Below, one piece after another: positions 36,652 through 46,673 of a DNA stretch of 64,000 nucleotides (the first letter of the stretch is position 1; each line of letters starts with the position of its first letter). Position numbers and translations under genes: made by a program. The stretch comes from Alcanivorax jadensis T9 (lineage in GTDB: Bacteria; Pseudomonadota; Gammaproteobacteria; Pseudomonadales; Alcanivoracaceae), in NCBI RefSeq assembly GCF_000756655.1, contig NZ_ARXU01000004.1, positions 124,001 to 188,000 on the forward strand, written 5' to 3'. Below the pieces are notes generated by a model. It did no database searches, was not told the DNA's origin, and worked only from the letters and a program-made list of their open reading frames with translations.

Positions 36652-36999
36652 GCACAACTCCTTGATATCTTGGCAGCCTGCGAGAGGGGCTTGCCCTCAA
36701 ATTGAGGCCGCAGTATAGCGTGTCAGTGGCGCTCTTGCCCTCGTTTACACCCCTGCGTATCAATGGCGGCGGACTATGGCGCCGAAGCCGCCCGGTTGTG
36801 CTATCATCCGGGGCTTTTCCGGGCTTCGTGCCAGGAGCAGGAATGTACGCCCGGTCCGCCGCTGTTGGCAGCGAGCGGGCTGTCATAAGAACAGACTGCA
36901 CAGGGTGCCATCGGCACGCTGTGAAATCGGCCCTGATCAGGGGCCGGCTTGGGAAAGCCGCAGGGGCTTTCCCGATACTTGTGGAAAGTAAGGATCGCT
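36652..36999. promoter_or_regulatory. Divergent region upstream of gyrA, with two leader hairpins
   Basis: 348 bases without a credible gene; promoters of mtaD and gyrA should lie here. Close to gyrA are a hairpin around GGCCCTGATCAGGGGCC (about 36928-36945) and a perfect 9-bp stem GGGAAAGCC/GGCTTTCCC (36951-36973), 27 bases before the start codon. They may control gyrA translation or mRNA stability. Confidence 0.5.
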
Positions 37000-39759
37000 A
37001 TGACGGATCTCGCCAGAGAAGTTACCCCGGTCAACATCGAAGACGAACTCAAACAGTCGTACCTGGATTACGCCATGAGCGTGATCGTGGGGCGGGCTCT
37101 GCCGGATGTGCGCGACGGCCTCAAGCCGGTGCATCGCCGCGTACTGTTCGCCATGCACGAGCTGAATAACGACTGGAACAAGGCCTACAAGAAGTCCGCC
37201 CGTGTGGTCGGTGACGTTATCGGTAAGTACCACCCCCATGGTGACTCCGCCGTTTACGACACCATCGTGCGGATGGCGCAGCCGTTTTCCCTGCGCTACA
37301 TGCTGGTGGATGGTCAGGGTAACTTCGGTTCCATCGACGGGGATTCCGCAGCCGCCATGCGTTACACCGAAGTGCGCATGGCCAAGATCGCTCACGAGCT
37401 GCTGGCCGATCTGGACAAGGAAACCGTGGATTTCGTCGACAACTACGACGGCACGGAAAAGATTCCCGATGTGATGCCCACCCGGGTGCCCAACCTGCTG
37501 GTGAATGGCTCCTCCGGTATCGCCGTGGGTATGGCCACCAATATTCCGCCGCATAACCTGGGCGAAGTGGTAGACGGCTGTCTGGCGCTGATCGACGACG
37601 ACAGCCTGACGCCGGACGACCTGATGGAATACATCAAGGGCCCGGATTTCCCCACCGCCGGCATCATTAACGGTCGCGCCGGGATCGTGCAGGCCTACCG
37701 TACCGGCCGTGGCCGCGTCTATATGCGTGCCCGTGCCGAGATTGAGCCGACCGACAAAAGTGGCAAAGAAGCCATTATCGTCCACGAGATTCCCTACCAG
37801 GTGAACAAGGCGCGGTTGATCGAGAAGATCGCCGAGCTGGTGAAAGACAAGAAGATTGAAGGTATCACCGAGCTGCGCGATGAGTCCGACAAAGAGGGCA
37901 TGCGCATTGTGATCGAGCTGCGTCGCGGCGAGAACGCCGAGGTGGTGCTCAATAATCTATATCAGCAGACCCAGATGGAGTCGGTGTTTGGTATAAACAC
38001 CGTAGCTCTGGTCGATGGTCAGCCCAAGACCCTCAACTTGCGTGAGCTGCTGGATGCCTTTATTCGTCACCGCCGTGAAGTGGTGACTCGCCGTACCGTG
38101 TTCGAACTGCGCAAGGCTCGCGAAAAGGCCCACTTGCTAGAAGGTCTGGCGGTGGCGCTGAGCAATATCGATCCGGTGATTGCGCTGATCAAGGCGTCCC
38201 CCAGCGGCGCGGAAGCCAAGGAAAAACTTCTGGGCAAAGGCTGGACCCCCGGCGATGTACTGCAAATGCTGGAGCGCGCCGGTGGTGAAAACGCGGCTCG
38301 CCCGGATGGCCTCGATGAGCAGTTCGGTCTGCGTGATGGCCTTTATTACCTGAGCCCGGAACAGGCCCAGGCCATTCTGGATCTGCGTCTGCAGAAGCTG
38401 ACCGGTCTGGAACGGGAAAAACTGATCAACGATTACCAGGAACTGCTGGAGCAGATTGCCGAACTGCTGAAGATTCTGGGTAACCCCGAACGTCTGATGG
38501 AAGTGATCCGTGATGAACTGAAGGCGGTCCGTGAGGAATATGCCGACGAGCGCCGTTCCGAAATCGTCACCTCCCGTCTCGACCTGAGCATGGAAGACCT
38601 GATCGCCGAAGAAACCGTGGTAGTGACCCTGTCCAACAGTGGCTACGCCAAGATGCAGCCCATCGATACCTACCGGGCGCAGAAGCGTGGTGGCCGTGGC
38701 AAGTCTGCCGGCCAGCTTAAAGACGAGGATTACGTGGAGCACCTGCTGGTGGCGGGCACCCACGACACCCTGTTGTTGTTCACCGACGCTGGCAAGGTCT
38801 TCTGGTTGCGTACCTTCGAGTTGCCGCAAGGTGGCCGGGCGTCCCGTGGCAAGCCCATCGTCAATCTGCTGCCGGCACTGGGCAACGACGAGCGTATTAC
38901 CGCCATCCTGCGTCTTGATGCGGAAATGGTACGCCAGCAGAAAGCCGCTGGCGTGGAGGTGGAAACCGAGGAAGATGACGTCATCGATGCGGAAGAGGTG
39001 ATCGAAGACGCCGTCGACAGTGATGAGGTCGAGGCAGAAGCGGTAGTCGATACCGTGCCTGGTCCGTTTATCTTCATGGCCACCTCCAGCGGTATCGTCA
39101 AGCGTACCGCCCTGGCCAACTTTGCCCGTCCGCGCAGCTCCGGCCTGATTGCCGTGAAACTGCAGGAAGGCGAGCATCTGGTGAATGTGGCTATTACCCA
39201 CGGCGACGAAGATGTGATGCTGGTAGCCCGCAACGGCAAGGCCGTGCGGTTCCATCAGTCCAAGGTGCGTGTCATGAGCCGTCTGGCCCGTGGTGTGCGC
39301 GGCATCAAACTGGCCGATGGCGTGGACGTGATTTCCCTGATCGTGCCGGAAGCAGAGGGCCAGATCCTGACTGCCTCCGAAAACGGCTACGGCAAGCGCA
39401 CCCCGTTGACTGACTACCCGACCAAGGGTCGTGGTGGCCAGGGCGTCATCGCCATGGTGGTCAACGAGCGTAACGGTGAGCTGGTCGGCGCTGCCCAGGT
39501 GTTTGGTGAAGAGGACATCATGCTGATCTCCAACCAAGGTACCCTGGTGCGCACCGGCGTCAATCAGGTCAGCATCTCCAGCCGTAACACCCAGGGTGTG
39601 CGTCTGATTCGTCTGGGCGACGGCGAGAAGCTGTGTGGTCTGGCCACCATCCCCGACCTGGACGGAGACGAGGACGACATCGAAGAGGGCGAGGTGCTGG
39701 AAGGGGACGTTACCTCTGAAGCGCCGGAGTCTGACGCCTCCGACGATGCCGAGGAATAA
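37000..39759 (+). CDS. gyrA: DNA gyrase subunit A
   Basis: Type II topoisomerase breakage-reunion subunit, 919 residues. Catalytic Tyr122 (AAAMRYTEV) and the quinolone-determining region [10 protein letters not shown] are intact, with Ser83 and Asp87 as in sensitive strains. The C-terminal beta-pinwheel blades are present; the GyrA-box is the QKRGGRGK element. An acidic insert of about 40 residues between blades (about 650-690) and an acidic tail are seen, as in Pseudomonas. ATG 37000 is favoured over earlier in-frame starts because the family N-terminus [14 protein letters not shown] begins there. First gene of the supra-operon. Confidence 0.97.
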   Translation: MTDLAREVTPVNIEDELKQSYLDYAMSVIVGRALPDVRDGLKPVHRRVLFAMHELNNDWNKAYKKSARVVGDVIGKYHPHGDSAVYDTIVRMAQPFSLRYMLVDGQGNFGSIDGDSAAAMRYTEVRMAKIAHELLADLDKETVDFVDNYDGTEKIPDVMPTRVPNLLVNGSSGIAVGMATNIPPHNLGEVVDGCLALIDDDSLTPDDLMEYIKGPDFPTAGIINGRAGIVQAYRTGRGRVYMRARAEIEPTDKSGKEAIIVHEIPYQVNKARLIEKIAELVKDKKIEGITELRDESDKEGMRIVIELRRGENAEVVLNNLYQQTQMESVFGINTVALVDGQPKTLNLRELLDAFIRHRREVVTRRTVFELRKAREKAHLLEGLAVALSNIDPVIALIKASPSGAEAKEKLLGKGWTPGDVLQMLERAGGENAARPDGLDEQFGLRDGLYYLSPEQAQAILDLRLQKLTGLEREKLINDYQELLEQIAELLKILGNPERLMEVIRDELKAVREEYADERRSEIVTSRLDLSMEDLIAEETVVVTLSNSGYAKMQPIDTYRAQKRGGRGKSAGQLKDEDYVEHLLVAGTHDTLLLFTDAGKVFWLRTFELPQGGRASRGKPIVNLLPALGNDERITAILRLDAEMVRQQKAAGVEVETEEDDVIDAEEVIEDAVDSDEVEAEAVVDTVPGPFIFMATSSGIVKRTALANFARPRSSGLIAVKLQEGEHLVNVAITHGDEDVMLVARNGKAVRFHQSKVRVMSRLARGVRGIKLADGVDVISLIVPEAEGQILTASENGYGKRTPLTDYPTKGRGGQGVIAMVVNERNGELVGAAQVFGEEDIMLISNQGTLVRTGVNQVSISSRNTQGVRLIRLGDGEKLCGLATIPDLDGDEDDIEEGEVLEGDVTSEAPESDASDDAEE

Positions 39760-39768
39760 AAGGCTGCT

Positions 39769-39848
39769 GTAGGAGCGGCGCTTGAGCCGCGAACGTGCTC
39801 GCGACAAGCCGTGCCAAGTACGATTCGCGGCTCAAGCGCCGCTCCTAC
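39769..39848. repeat. Perfect REP doublet (REPIN-like)
   Basis: 25-base perfect inverted arms, GTAGGAGCGGCGCTTGAGCC plus GCGAA, with a 30-base spacer. Each arm also folds on itself (GCGGC/GCCGC). It lies between gyrA and serC. Confidence 0.9.
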
Positions 39849-39951
39849 GGGCTGCTTGAAAGACAATAGTAAGCAACAACCCGAGCCCGGTGTTACCGGG
39901 CTTCTTTGATTAACCGGTTTGGTACTTTCAATCTAGTCACGGAGAAAATGC

Positions 39952-41034
39952 ATGTCCCGCGCCTATAACTTCTGCGCAGGTCCCGCGGCGTTGCCGACGG
40001 ACGTTCTGGAGCAGGCCCGTCAGGAAATGCTGGATTACCAGGGCATGGGCCTGTCCATCATGGAAATGAGCCATCGGGACAAGGTGTTCGTGGAGATTGC
40101 CGAAAAGGCCGAGCAGGATCTGCGCAGCCTGATGGGGATCAGCGACGATTACGCCGTGCTGTTTCTGCAGGGCGGCGCCTCCACGCAATTTGCCATGGTG
40201 CCCATGAACCTGCTGGGCGAGGGCGAAACCGCGGATTACATCAATACCGGGCAATGGTCCAAGAAAGCCATCAAGGAAGCCGGCCGCTACGGCAACATCA
40301 ACGTGGCCGCCAGTAGTGAAGACACCAACTTCAGCACCGTACCGCCACAGGACAGCTGGCAGTTGTCGGCCAATCCGGCCTACGTGCATTACTGCCCCAA
40401 TGAAACCATCGGTGGCCTGGAATACAGCTTTGTTCCCGACGTGGGTGATACCCCGCTGGTGGCAGACATGAGCTCCACCATTCTGTCCCGCCCCATTGAT
40501 GTGAATCGCTTCGGGGTGATCTATGCCGGTGCCCAGAAGAACATTGGCCCCGCCGGCCTGACCCTGGTGATTATCCGCAAGGACCTGCTCGGCAAGGCCG
40601 GCGCCCATGTGCCTGCCATGCTCAATTACCAGACCCACGCGGACAACGGCAGCATGTTCAATACGCCGCCCACCTTTTCCTGGTACCTGGCCGGCCTGGT
40701 GTTCCAGTGGCTGAAAAAGCAGGGCGGAGTGGCGAACATGGCAGAAACCAACCAGCGCAAGGCCGAAAAGCTGTATGGTTTTATTGATAACAGCGGCTTC
40801 TACAGCAACCCGGTGGAAAAAATCAGCCGTAGCTGGATGAATGTGCCCTTTGTGCTGGCCGACGCCAACCTGGATAAGCAGTTCCTCAGTGAAGCCGACC
40901 AGGCGGGCCTGTTGAACCTGAAGGGCCACCGCAGCGTGGGCGGCATGCGTGCCAGCATCTACAATGCGGTACCGGAAGCAGCAGTGGATACGCTGATCGC
41001 CTTTATGGCGGACTTCGAAAAACGCAACGGCTGA
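39952..41034 (+). CDS. serC: Phosphoserine aminotransferase
   Basis: PLP enzyme of serine and pyridoxal synthesis. 360 residues, starting RAYNFCAGPAALPTDVLEQA, with GGASTQFAMVPMNL and the PLP lysine in GVIYAGAQKNIGPAG. ATG 39952 follows ACGGAGAAA. It is 12 bases upstream of pheA, as in Pseudomonas. Confidence 0.97.
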   Translation: MSRAYNFCAGPAALPTDVLEQARQEMLDYQGMGLSIMEMSHRDKVFVEIAEKAEQDLRSLMGISDDYAVLFLQGGASTQFAMVPMNLLGEGETADYINTGQWSKKAIKEAGRYGNINVAASSEDTNFSTVPPQDSWQLSANPAYVHYCPNETIGGLEYSFVPDVGDTPLVADMSSTILSRPIDVNRFGVIYAGAQKNIGPAGLTLVIIRKDLLGKAGAHVPAMLNYQTHADNGSMFNTPPTFSWYLAGLVFQWLKKQGGVANMAETNQRKAEKLYGFIDNSGFYSNPVEKISRSWMNVPFVLADANLDKQFLSEADQAGLLNLKGHRSVGGMRASIYNAVPEAAVDTLIAFMADFEKRNG

Positions 41035-41046
41035 GCGGGGACCGCC

Positions 41047-42129
41047 ATGACCGAATCACTGGACAACCTGCGACAGCAGATCGACGAGCTGGACCAGCGG
41101 CTGCAGGATCTGCTCAACGATCGCGCCACCCTGGCCCACAAGGTGGCCGAGGTGAAGACCGCTACCGACCCCAACCCGGTGTTTTATCGCCCGGAACGGG
41201 AAGCCCAGGTATTGCGACAGGTAAAAGAGCGCAACAAGGGGCCGTTGGACGGCGAAACCATGGCGCGGTTTTTCCGCGAGATCATGAGCGCCTGCCTGGC
41301 GTTGGAACAGCGCATGAAAGTGGCGTTCCTGGGGCCGGAAGGCACCTTTACCCAGCAGGCCGCCCTCAAGCACTTTGGCCATGCGGTGGAAAGCGTACCG
41401 CTGGGCGCAATTGATGAAGTATTCCGTGAAGTGGAAGCCGGGGCTGCTCACTACGGCGTGGTGCCGGTGGAGAATTCCACCGAAGGGGTGGTCAACCACA
41501 CCCTGGATACCTTCATGACCTCCAGCCTGAAAATTTGTGGCGAGGTGGAGCTGCGCATCCACCATCATCTGCTGGCCGGCGAGCACACCCGTCGTGACAA
41601 GGTCACCCGGGTTTATTCTCATCAGCAGACCCTGGCCCAGTGCCGCCAGTGGCTGGATGCCCACATGCCCGGGGTAGAGCGCATTGCGGTCAGCTCCAAC
41701 GGTGAAGCTGCCCGTCGTCTGAAGGACGAATGGAATGCCCTGGCCATTGCCGGGGAAATGGCGGAAGAGCTGTATGGCCTGGAAGCGGTGCAACGCAATA
41801 TCGAAGACCGCCCGGACAACACTACCCGTTTCATCATTATCGGCCGGCAGGACACGCCGCCGTCCGGTAACGACAAGACCAGCCTGATGATCAGCGGCAA
41901 GAACCGCCCGGGCCTGCTCTATGAGGTGCTGGCACCGTTCCGCGATGAAGGCATTAACCTGACCCGCCTTGAATCCCGGCCCTCGCGGACGTCCAATTGG
42001 AGTTATGTGTTCTTCGTGGACTGCGAAGGCCACAAGGAAGATGGCAAGCTGCAGCCGGTACTGGACAAGCTGGAAGCGGCCGGCAATACCATCAAGCTGC
42101 TGGGCTCGTACCCCAAAGCAGTGCTGTAG
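41047..42129 (+). CDS. pheA: Bifunctional chorismate mutase / prephenate dehydratase
   Basis: Makes phenylpyruvate from chorismate. Residues 1-90 are the AroQ-type mutase (LDNLRQQIDELDQRLQDLL...). Residues about 95-275 are prephenate dehydratase (VAFLGPEGTFTQQAALKHFG; VPVENSTEGVV). The C-terminal ACT domain (SLMISGKNRPGLLYEVLAPF, ESRPSRTSNWSYVFFVD) gives phenylalanine feedback. ATG 41047, 12 bases after serC. Confidence 0.97.
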   Translation: MTESLDNLRQQIDELDQRLQDLLNDRATLAHKVAEVKTATDPNPVFYRPEREAQVLRQVKERNKGPLDGETMARFFREIMSACLALEQRMKVAFLGPEGTFTQQAALKHFGHAVESVPLGAIDEVFREVEAGAAHYGVVPVENSTEGVVNHTLDTFMTSSLKICGEVELRIHHHLLAGEHTRRDKVTRVYSHQQTLAQCRQWLDAHMPGVERIAVSSNGEAARRLKDEWNALAIAGEMAEELYGLEAVQRNIEDRPDNTTRFIIIGRQDTPPSGNDKTSLMISGKNRPGLLYEVLAPFRDEGINLTRLESRPSRTSNWSYVFFVDCEGHKEDGKLQPVLDKLEAAGNTIKLLGSYPKAVL

Positions 42130-42152
42130 CCCGTATTCAGGATAGTGTGACC

Positions 42153-42213
42153 ATAGGAGCCATGCTTGCATGGCGAAGGTTTCGGTAATTCGCCATGCAA
42201 GCATGGCTCCTAC
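42153..42213. repeat. REP doublet, CATGCTTGCATG type
   Basis: ATAGGAGCCATGCTTGCATG plus GCGAA is perfectly inverted at 42189-42213. It is the second inner-palindrome type seen in this window, in the pheA-hisC gap. Confidence 0.87.
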
Positions 42214-42328
42214 AGTGGTTTTGAGGCGTGCTTGGTGAAGAAGCCCGTGGATGGCAGAAGCGCCAGGCGTTAGATAGAACCCATGGAATTCGCCAGGCGT
42301 GCCGCTTGGGCCAGGCAAAGGAGTCATC

Positions 42329-43432
42329 ATGACTTGCGACTACATCGAACTCGCCAATAGTGGCGCTCAGCAGCTCAAGCCCTACGAGCCGGGCAAGCCC
42401 ATCGAGGAGCTGGAACGGGAGCTTGGCCTCACCGATATCGTCAAGCTGGCCAGCAATGAGAACCCCCTGGGGCCCAGCCACAAGGCTCTGCATGCTCTCA
42501 AGCATCTGCATGAGCTGCACCTGTACCCGGATGGGGCCGGTTTTTCCCTGAAGGCGGCACTGGCGGAAAAGCTGGGCGTGCAAACTAATCAGCTGACCCT
42601 GGGTAACGGCTCCAACGATGTGCTGGACCTGATTGCCCGGGCTTACCTGCAACCCGGCGATGAAGCGATTTTCTCCGAGTACGCCTTTGCGGTGTACCCG
42701 TTGGTGACCTTGGCCTGCAATGCCAGGCCGGTGGCGGTACCGTCCAATCTCTATGGTCACGATTTAGCGGCCATGGCCGAGGCGGTGACCGAACGCACCC
42801 GGGTAATTTTCGTGGCCAACCCGAACAATCCCACCGGCACCTGGTTCAACGCCCATGCCCTGGATGAGTTCCTGTCGCGGATCCCGGAGCGGGTGATCGT
42901 GGTACTGGACGAGGCCTACTTTGAATACGTGGAAGAAAGCCACTACCCGAATGGTGTCGATCGCCTGCAAAAATACCCGAATTTGGTGGTAACGCGCACC
43001 TTCTCCAAGATTCATGGTCTGGCCGGCCTGCGTATCGGTTATGGCGTCTGCAACCCGCAAATTGCCGATGTGCTGAACCGGGTACGCCAGCCGTTCAACG
43101 TCAACACCCCGGCCATGGTGGCCGCCGAAGCGGCTCTGTCCGATGACGACCATATCGAGAATTCCCGCAGCGAGAACACCAGCGGCCTGGTGCAGATTGC
43201 CGAAGGCCTGCAGAAACTGCACCTGGAACAGATCCCCTCGGTGGCCAACTTCATCGCCTTTGACTGTGGTCGCGATGCCATGCCGGTTTACCAGGGTCTG
43301 TTGCGCGAAGGCGTGATTGTGCGTCCTCTGGGCGGCTACGGCATGCCCAACTTCCTGCGTGTGACCGTGGGCACCAGCCGCGAGAATGAGCGTTTCTTGG
43401 CCGCCCTCAAGAAGGTGCTGGCGGATGGGTAA
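42329..43432 (+). CDS. hisC: Histidinol-phosphate aminotransferase
   Basis: PLP enzyme, 367 residues. Signature KLASNENPLGPS near residue 34, FVANPNNPTGTW, and the Schiff-base lysine in VTRTFSKIHGLAGLRIGYG. ATG 42329 after AAGGAG is preferred over an earlier in-frame start. In this supra-operon (Pseudomonas hisC2 position) it may also transaminate aromatic amino acid precursors. Confidence 0.95.
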   Translation: MTCDYIELANSGAQQLKPYEPGKPIEELERELGLTDIVKLASNENPLGPSHKALHALKHLHELHLYPDGAGFSLKAALAEKLGVQTNQLTLGNGSNDVLDLIARAYLQPGDEAIFSEYAFAVYPLVTLACNARPVAVPSNLYGHDLAAMAEAVTERTRVIFVANPNNPTGTWFNAHALDEFLSRIPERVIVVLDEAYFEYVEESHYPNGVDRLQKYPNLVVTRTFSKIHGLAGLRIGYGVCNPQIADVLNRVRQPFNVNTPAMVAAEAALSDDDHIENSRSENTSGLVQIAEGLQKLHLEQIPSVANFIAFDCGRDAMPVYQGLLREGVIVRPLGGYGMPNFLRVTVGTSRENERFLAALKKVLADG

Positions 43433-43457
43433 TCTCCATCGTTTCGGTTTTTCCGCC

Positions 43458-43537
43458 GTAGGAGCGTCGCTTGAGACGCGAACCTGCTTGCGGCATTCCG
43501 TACCAGATTCGGTTCGCACCTCAAGCGGTGCTCCTAC
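43458..43537. repeat. Imperfect REP doublet
   Basis: GTAGGAGCGTCGCTTGAGAC (43458-43477) with the inverted partner CTCAAGCGGTGCTCCTAC (43520-43537). The arms differ at a few bases, with compensating changes in the inner stems. It lies just upstream of tyrA/aroA. Confidence 0.82.
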
Positions 43538-43560
43538 AATGCGAATCGGGGGCGCTTGTC

Positions 43561-45819
43561 ATGTCTGAACCCCTCTTCAACCGCATTGCCGTGATCGGCC
43601 TGGGCCTGATCGGTGGCTCCTTTGCCGCTGCCGCTCGCAAGAACGGCCTGGCCGGATCCATCGTGGCCGGTTCCCGCTCCGCCCGCACCCTGGAGCAGGG
43701 CATCGCCCTCGGTGTTGTCGACGAAGGCAGCCAGGATCTGGCTGAAGCGGTCAAGGGCGCTGATCTAGTGTTTGTCTCCACCCCCGTTTCGGCCATGGGC
43801 AAGGTGTTGAGTGCGCTGAAGCCGGGCCTGTCCCGCACGGCGATCATCACTGACGGCGGCAGCGTCAAAGGCAATGTGATCACCGCGGCCCATGCTTCCC
43901 TGGGCGAGCATTATTCCCGCTTCGTGCCTGGCCACCCCATTGCCGGCAAGGAAAAGAGCGGCGTTGGTGCTGCCGATGCGGACCTGTACCAGGATCATCG
44001 GGTCATCCTGACGCCCACCGAGGCCACCGACCCGGCAGCCACCGCCCGGGTGCGGGCGATCTGGACCGCCATGGGCGCGGAAGTGCTGCAGATGGCGCCG
44101 GATTACCACGATCAGGTACTGGCGGAAACCAGTCATCTACCCCATCTGCTGGCCTTTTCGCTGGTGGATACCCTGGCCCGGCAGGGCGACTCCACAGAGA
44201 TCTTCCGCTATGCTGCCGGCGGTTTTCGCGACTTCACCCGTATCGCCAGCTCCGATCCGGTGATGTGGCATGACATTTTCCGCGAGAACAAGGCCGCGCT
44301 GCTGCAGTCCCTGGACCTGTTCAGCGACGGTATCGCGCGCTTCCGCCAGGCGGTGAGTGACGATGATTCCGATGCCCTGATGGGCATCATGACCCGCGCC
44401 AATACGGCGCGGGCCCATTTTATGGCCATGAACGAGCGCACCTCCTATACCCGCGCCCACCATTCAGGTGACGACACAACCATGACAGACAGCACCATCC
44501 TCCACAGCAAGAGTGCCAACCCCACCTTTGTGGTGACCCCGGGTGGCCGACTCACTGGCCGGGTACGGGTACCCGGCGACAAATCCATGTCCCACCGCTC
44601 CATCATGCTTGGCTCCCTGGCCGAAGGCGTGACCCAGGTAGAAGGCTTCCTGGAAGGCGAGGACGCTCTGGCAACGCTACAGGCATTCCGGGATATGGGT
44701 GTGGTCATCGAAGGCCCCCACAATGGCCAGGTGACCATCCACGGGGTCGGCCTGCATGGCCTCAAAGCGCCGACAAAACCGCTCTACATGGGCAACTCTG
44801 GCACCTCCATGCGCCTGCTCACCGGCTTGCTGGCCGGGCAGGCCTTCGATGTGGAGCTCACCGGCGATGCGTCCCTGTCCAAGCGTCCCATGGAGCGGGT
44901 GGCCAGCCCCCTGCGCGAGATGGGCGCCCAAATTTCCACCGGTAACGAAGGGCGCCCGCCAGTGCGTATCCGCGGTGGCCAGCCGCTCAAGGGCATTCAT
45001 TACGATCTACCGATGGCCTCTGCCCAGGTGAAATCCGCCGTCCTGCTGGGCGGTCTCTACGCTGAAGGCGACACCTCAGTGACTGAGCCGGCACCGACCC
45101 GTGACCATACCGAACGGATGCTGGGTGGCTTTGGCTACGAAGTGCGCCGTGAGGGAGCCACCAGTGCGTTGACCGGCGGCGGCACACTCGCCGCCTGCAA
45201 GCTGGAAGTCCCGGCGGATATCTCCTCGGCAGCCTTCTTCCTCGTCGGTGCGTCCATTGCCGCTGACAGCGAGCTGACGTTACCCCACGTGGGCATCAAT
45301 CCTACCCGTACCGGCGTGATCGACATCCTCAAGCTGATGGGGGCGGATATTCGCCTGGAAAATCAGCGAGATGCCGGCGGCGAGCCGGTGGCGGACCTGG
45401 TAGTCAAAGCGGCGCCCCTGAAAGGTATCGAGATCCCCCAGGAGCTGGTGCCCCTGGCCATTGACGAATTCCCGGCCATCTTCATCGCCGCTGCCTGCGC
45501 CGAAGGCGATACCGTGTTGCGCGGCGCCGAAGAGCTGCGGGTGAAAGAATCTGACCGCATCCAGGTGATGGCGGACGGTCTGGCCGCGCTGGGCGTGGAT
45601 CACGAAGTGTTTGAAGACGGCATCCGCATCAGCGGCGGCAGCTTCGGCGGCGGCGAGATTCAGTCCCACGGTGACCACCGAATTGCCATGAGCTTCGCCA
45701 TGGCGTCCCTGCGTGCCACTGGCCCGATTACCATTAATGACTGCGCCAATGTGGCCACCAGCTTCCCGGGCTTTGCCCAGCTGGCCGCCCATGCGGGCTT
45801 GAACCTGGAGGTGAAATGA
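43561..45819 (+). CDS. tyrA-aroA: Fused prephenate dehydrogenase / 5-enolpyruvylshikimate-3-phosphate synthase
   Basis: 752-residue fusion of the tyrosine branch enzyme and the sixth shikimate-pathway enzyme. Residues about 8-295 are TyrA ([22 protein letters not shown]-binding; [10 protein letters not shown]). Residues about 318-752 are EPSP synthase ([30 protein letters not shown]). The junction holds an internal ATG at 44482 with no SD, arguing against separate translation. This fusion is known from Pseudomonas. ATG 43561 is used; TAA overlaps the cmk start (ATGA). Confidence 0.95.
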   Translation: MSEPLFNRIAVIGLGLIGGSFAAAARKNGLAGSIVAGSRSARTLEQGIALGVVDEGSQDLAEAVKGADLVFVSTPVSAMGKVLSALKPGLSRTAIITDGGSVKGNVITAAHASLGEHYSRFVPGHPIAGKEKSGVGAADADLYQDHRVILTPTEATDPAATARVRAIWTAMGAEVLQMAPDYHDQVLAETSHLPHLLAFSLVDTLARQGDSTEIFRYAAGGFRDFTRIASSDPVMWHDIFRENKAALLQSLDLFSDGIARFRQAVSDDDSDALMGIMTRANTARAHFMAMNERTSYTRAHHSGDDTTMTDSTILHSKSANPTFVVTPGGRLTGRVRVPGDKSMSHRSIMLGSLAEGVTQVEGFLEGEDALATLQAFRDMGVVIEGPHNGQVTIHGVGLHGLKAPTKPLYMGNSGTSMRLLTGLLAGQAFDVELTGDASLSKRPMERVASPLREMGAQISTGNEGRPPVRIRGGQPLKGIHYDLPMASAQVKSAVLLGGLYAEGDTSVTEPAPTRDHTERMLGGFGYEVRREGATSALTGGGTLAACKLEVPADISSAAFFLVGASIAADSELTLPHVGINPTRTGVIDILKLMGADIRLENQRDAGGEPVADLVVKAAPLKGIEIPQELVPLAIDEFPAIFIAAACAEGDTVLRGAEELRVKESDRIQVMADGLAALGVDHEVFEDGIRISGGSFGGGEIQSHGDHRIAMSFAMASLRATGPITINDCANVATSFPGFAQLAAHAGLNLEVK

Positions 45820-46499
45820 CTGCTCCGTCCACAGCGGTATTGACCATCGACGGACCGGTTTCCTCCGGTAAGGGCACCGTTGCCCGATTGGTTGCAATCC
45901 GTCTCGGCTGGCATCTGCTGGATTCCGGTGCCCTGTATCGGGTTCTCGGTTATCACGCGAAAAATCAAGGGCTTGCACTGGATGATGAGCCTGCTCTGGT
46001 GGAACTGGCGAAAACCTTGCCGGTGAGATTTATTGAGCAGGAGGGCGAAACAGCGGTGATTCTGGATGGCGAGGATGTGTCTAACATCATCCGCCAGGAA
46101 AGCGTGGGTGAGCTGGCCAGCCAGGTGGCCGTGTTGCAGCCGGTGCGTGATGCGCTATTGGCCCGCCAGCGGGTGTTCGCCGAGCCCCCCGGGCTGGTGG
46201 CGGATGGCCGCGATATGGGGACCGTGGTGTTTACCTCTGCCCCCCTCAAGATTTACCTCACCGCCAGCGCTGAAGAGCGCGCCAGACGGCGCTTTGAGCA
46301 GTTGAAGGAAAAGGGCTTTGATGCTACCCTCGCGACCCTCGTCGAGGACATCCGCACCCGGGATGACCGTGACATGAACCGTGAGGTGGCGCCATTGCGC
46401 CCGGCAGACGATGCCGTGGTAATCGAATCCACCACCCTGACGGTTGATGAAGTGGTTAACCGGATCCTTGAAGAGGCTGCCGCACGCCAACTGGTGTGA
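45816..46499 (+). CDS. cmk: Cytidylate kinase
   Basis: Phosphorylates CMP and dCMP. 227 residues, P-loop [15 protein letters not shown] near the N-terminus, [12 protein letters not shown] and [12 protein letters not shown] as in the family. ATG overlaps the tyrA/aroA stop by four bases. It lies just upstream of rpsA as in most gammaproteobacteria. Confidence 0.96.
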   Translation: MTAPSTAVLTIDGPVSSGKGTVARLVAIRLGWHLLDSGALYRVLGYHAKNQGLALDDEPALVELAKTLPVRFIEQEGETAVILDGEDVSNIIRQESVGELASQVAVLQPVRDALLARQRVFAEPPGLVADGRDMGTVVFTSAPLKIYLTASAEERARRRFEQLKEKGFDATLATLVEDIRTRDDRDMNREVAPLRPADDAVVIESTTLTVDEVVNRILEEAAARQLV

Positions 46500-46673
46500 A
46501 GGTAGCACACGTTGTTGAAACCCTTCGATAGTGCACTGTCGAGGGGTGATTCTGTGTCAAGCGGCCGATCTGCTCAACCCTGAAAAAGTAAGCCAGCTGG
46601 GGAAGGGCGGGTCTCATTTTTTTACTAACCCATGTCTGCTGGTTGGCATGTGCGAAAACACTGAGTGAATTTC
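46500..46673 (+). promoter_or_regulatory. rpsA leader region
   Basis: 174-base leader with a hairpin (ACCCTTCGA/TCGAGGGGT, 46520-46547). No SD lies directly before the rpsA ATG (GAGTGAATTTC). E. coli rpsA also lacks a strong SD and is autoregulated through a structured leader, so the same mode is plausible here but not proven. Confidence 0.5.

Noticed and set aside
37000-37400. Quinolone-resistance mutations in gyrA.
   Set aside because: Ser83 and Asp87 are the sensitive-type residues.
39769-39848. CRISPR-like repeat or rho-independent terminator.
   Set aside because: Only two inverted copies with a single spacer, no T run, and the same motif recurs in other gaps as REP pairs.
44482-45819. 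aroA as a separate gene starting at the internal ATG.
   Set aside because: No SD precedes it and the frame is continuous with tyrA; the fusion is known in Pseudomonas.
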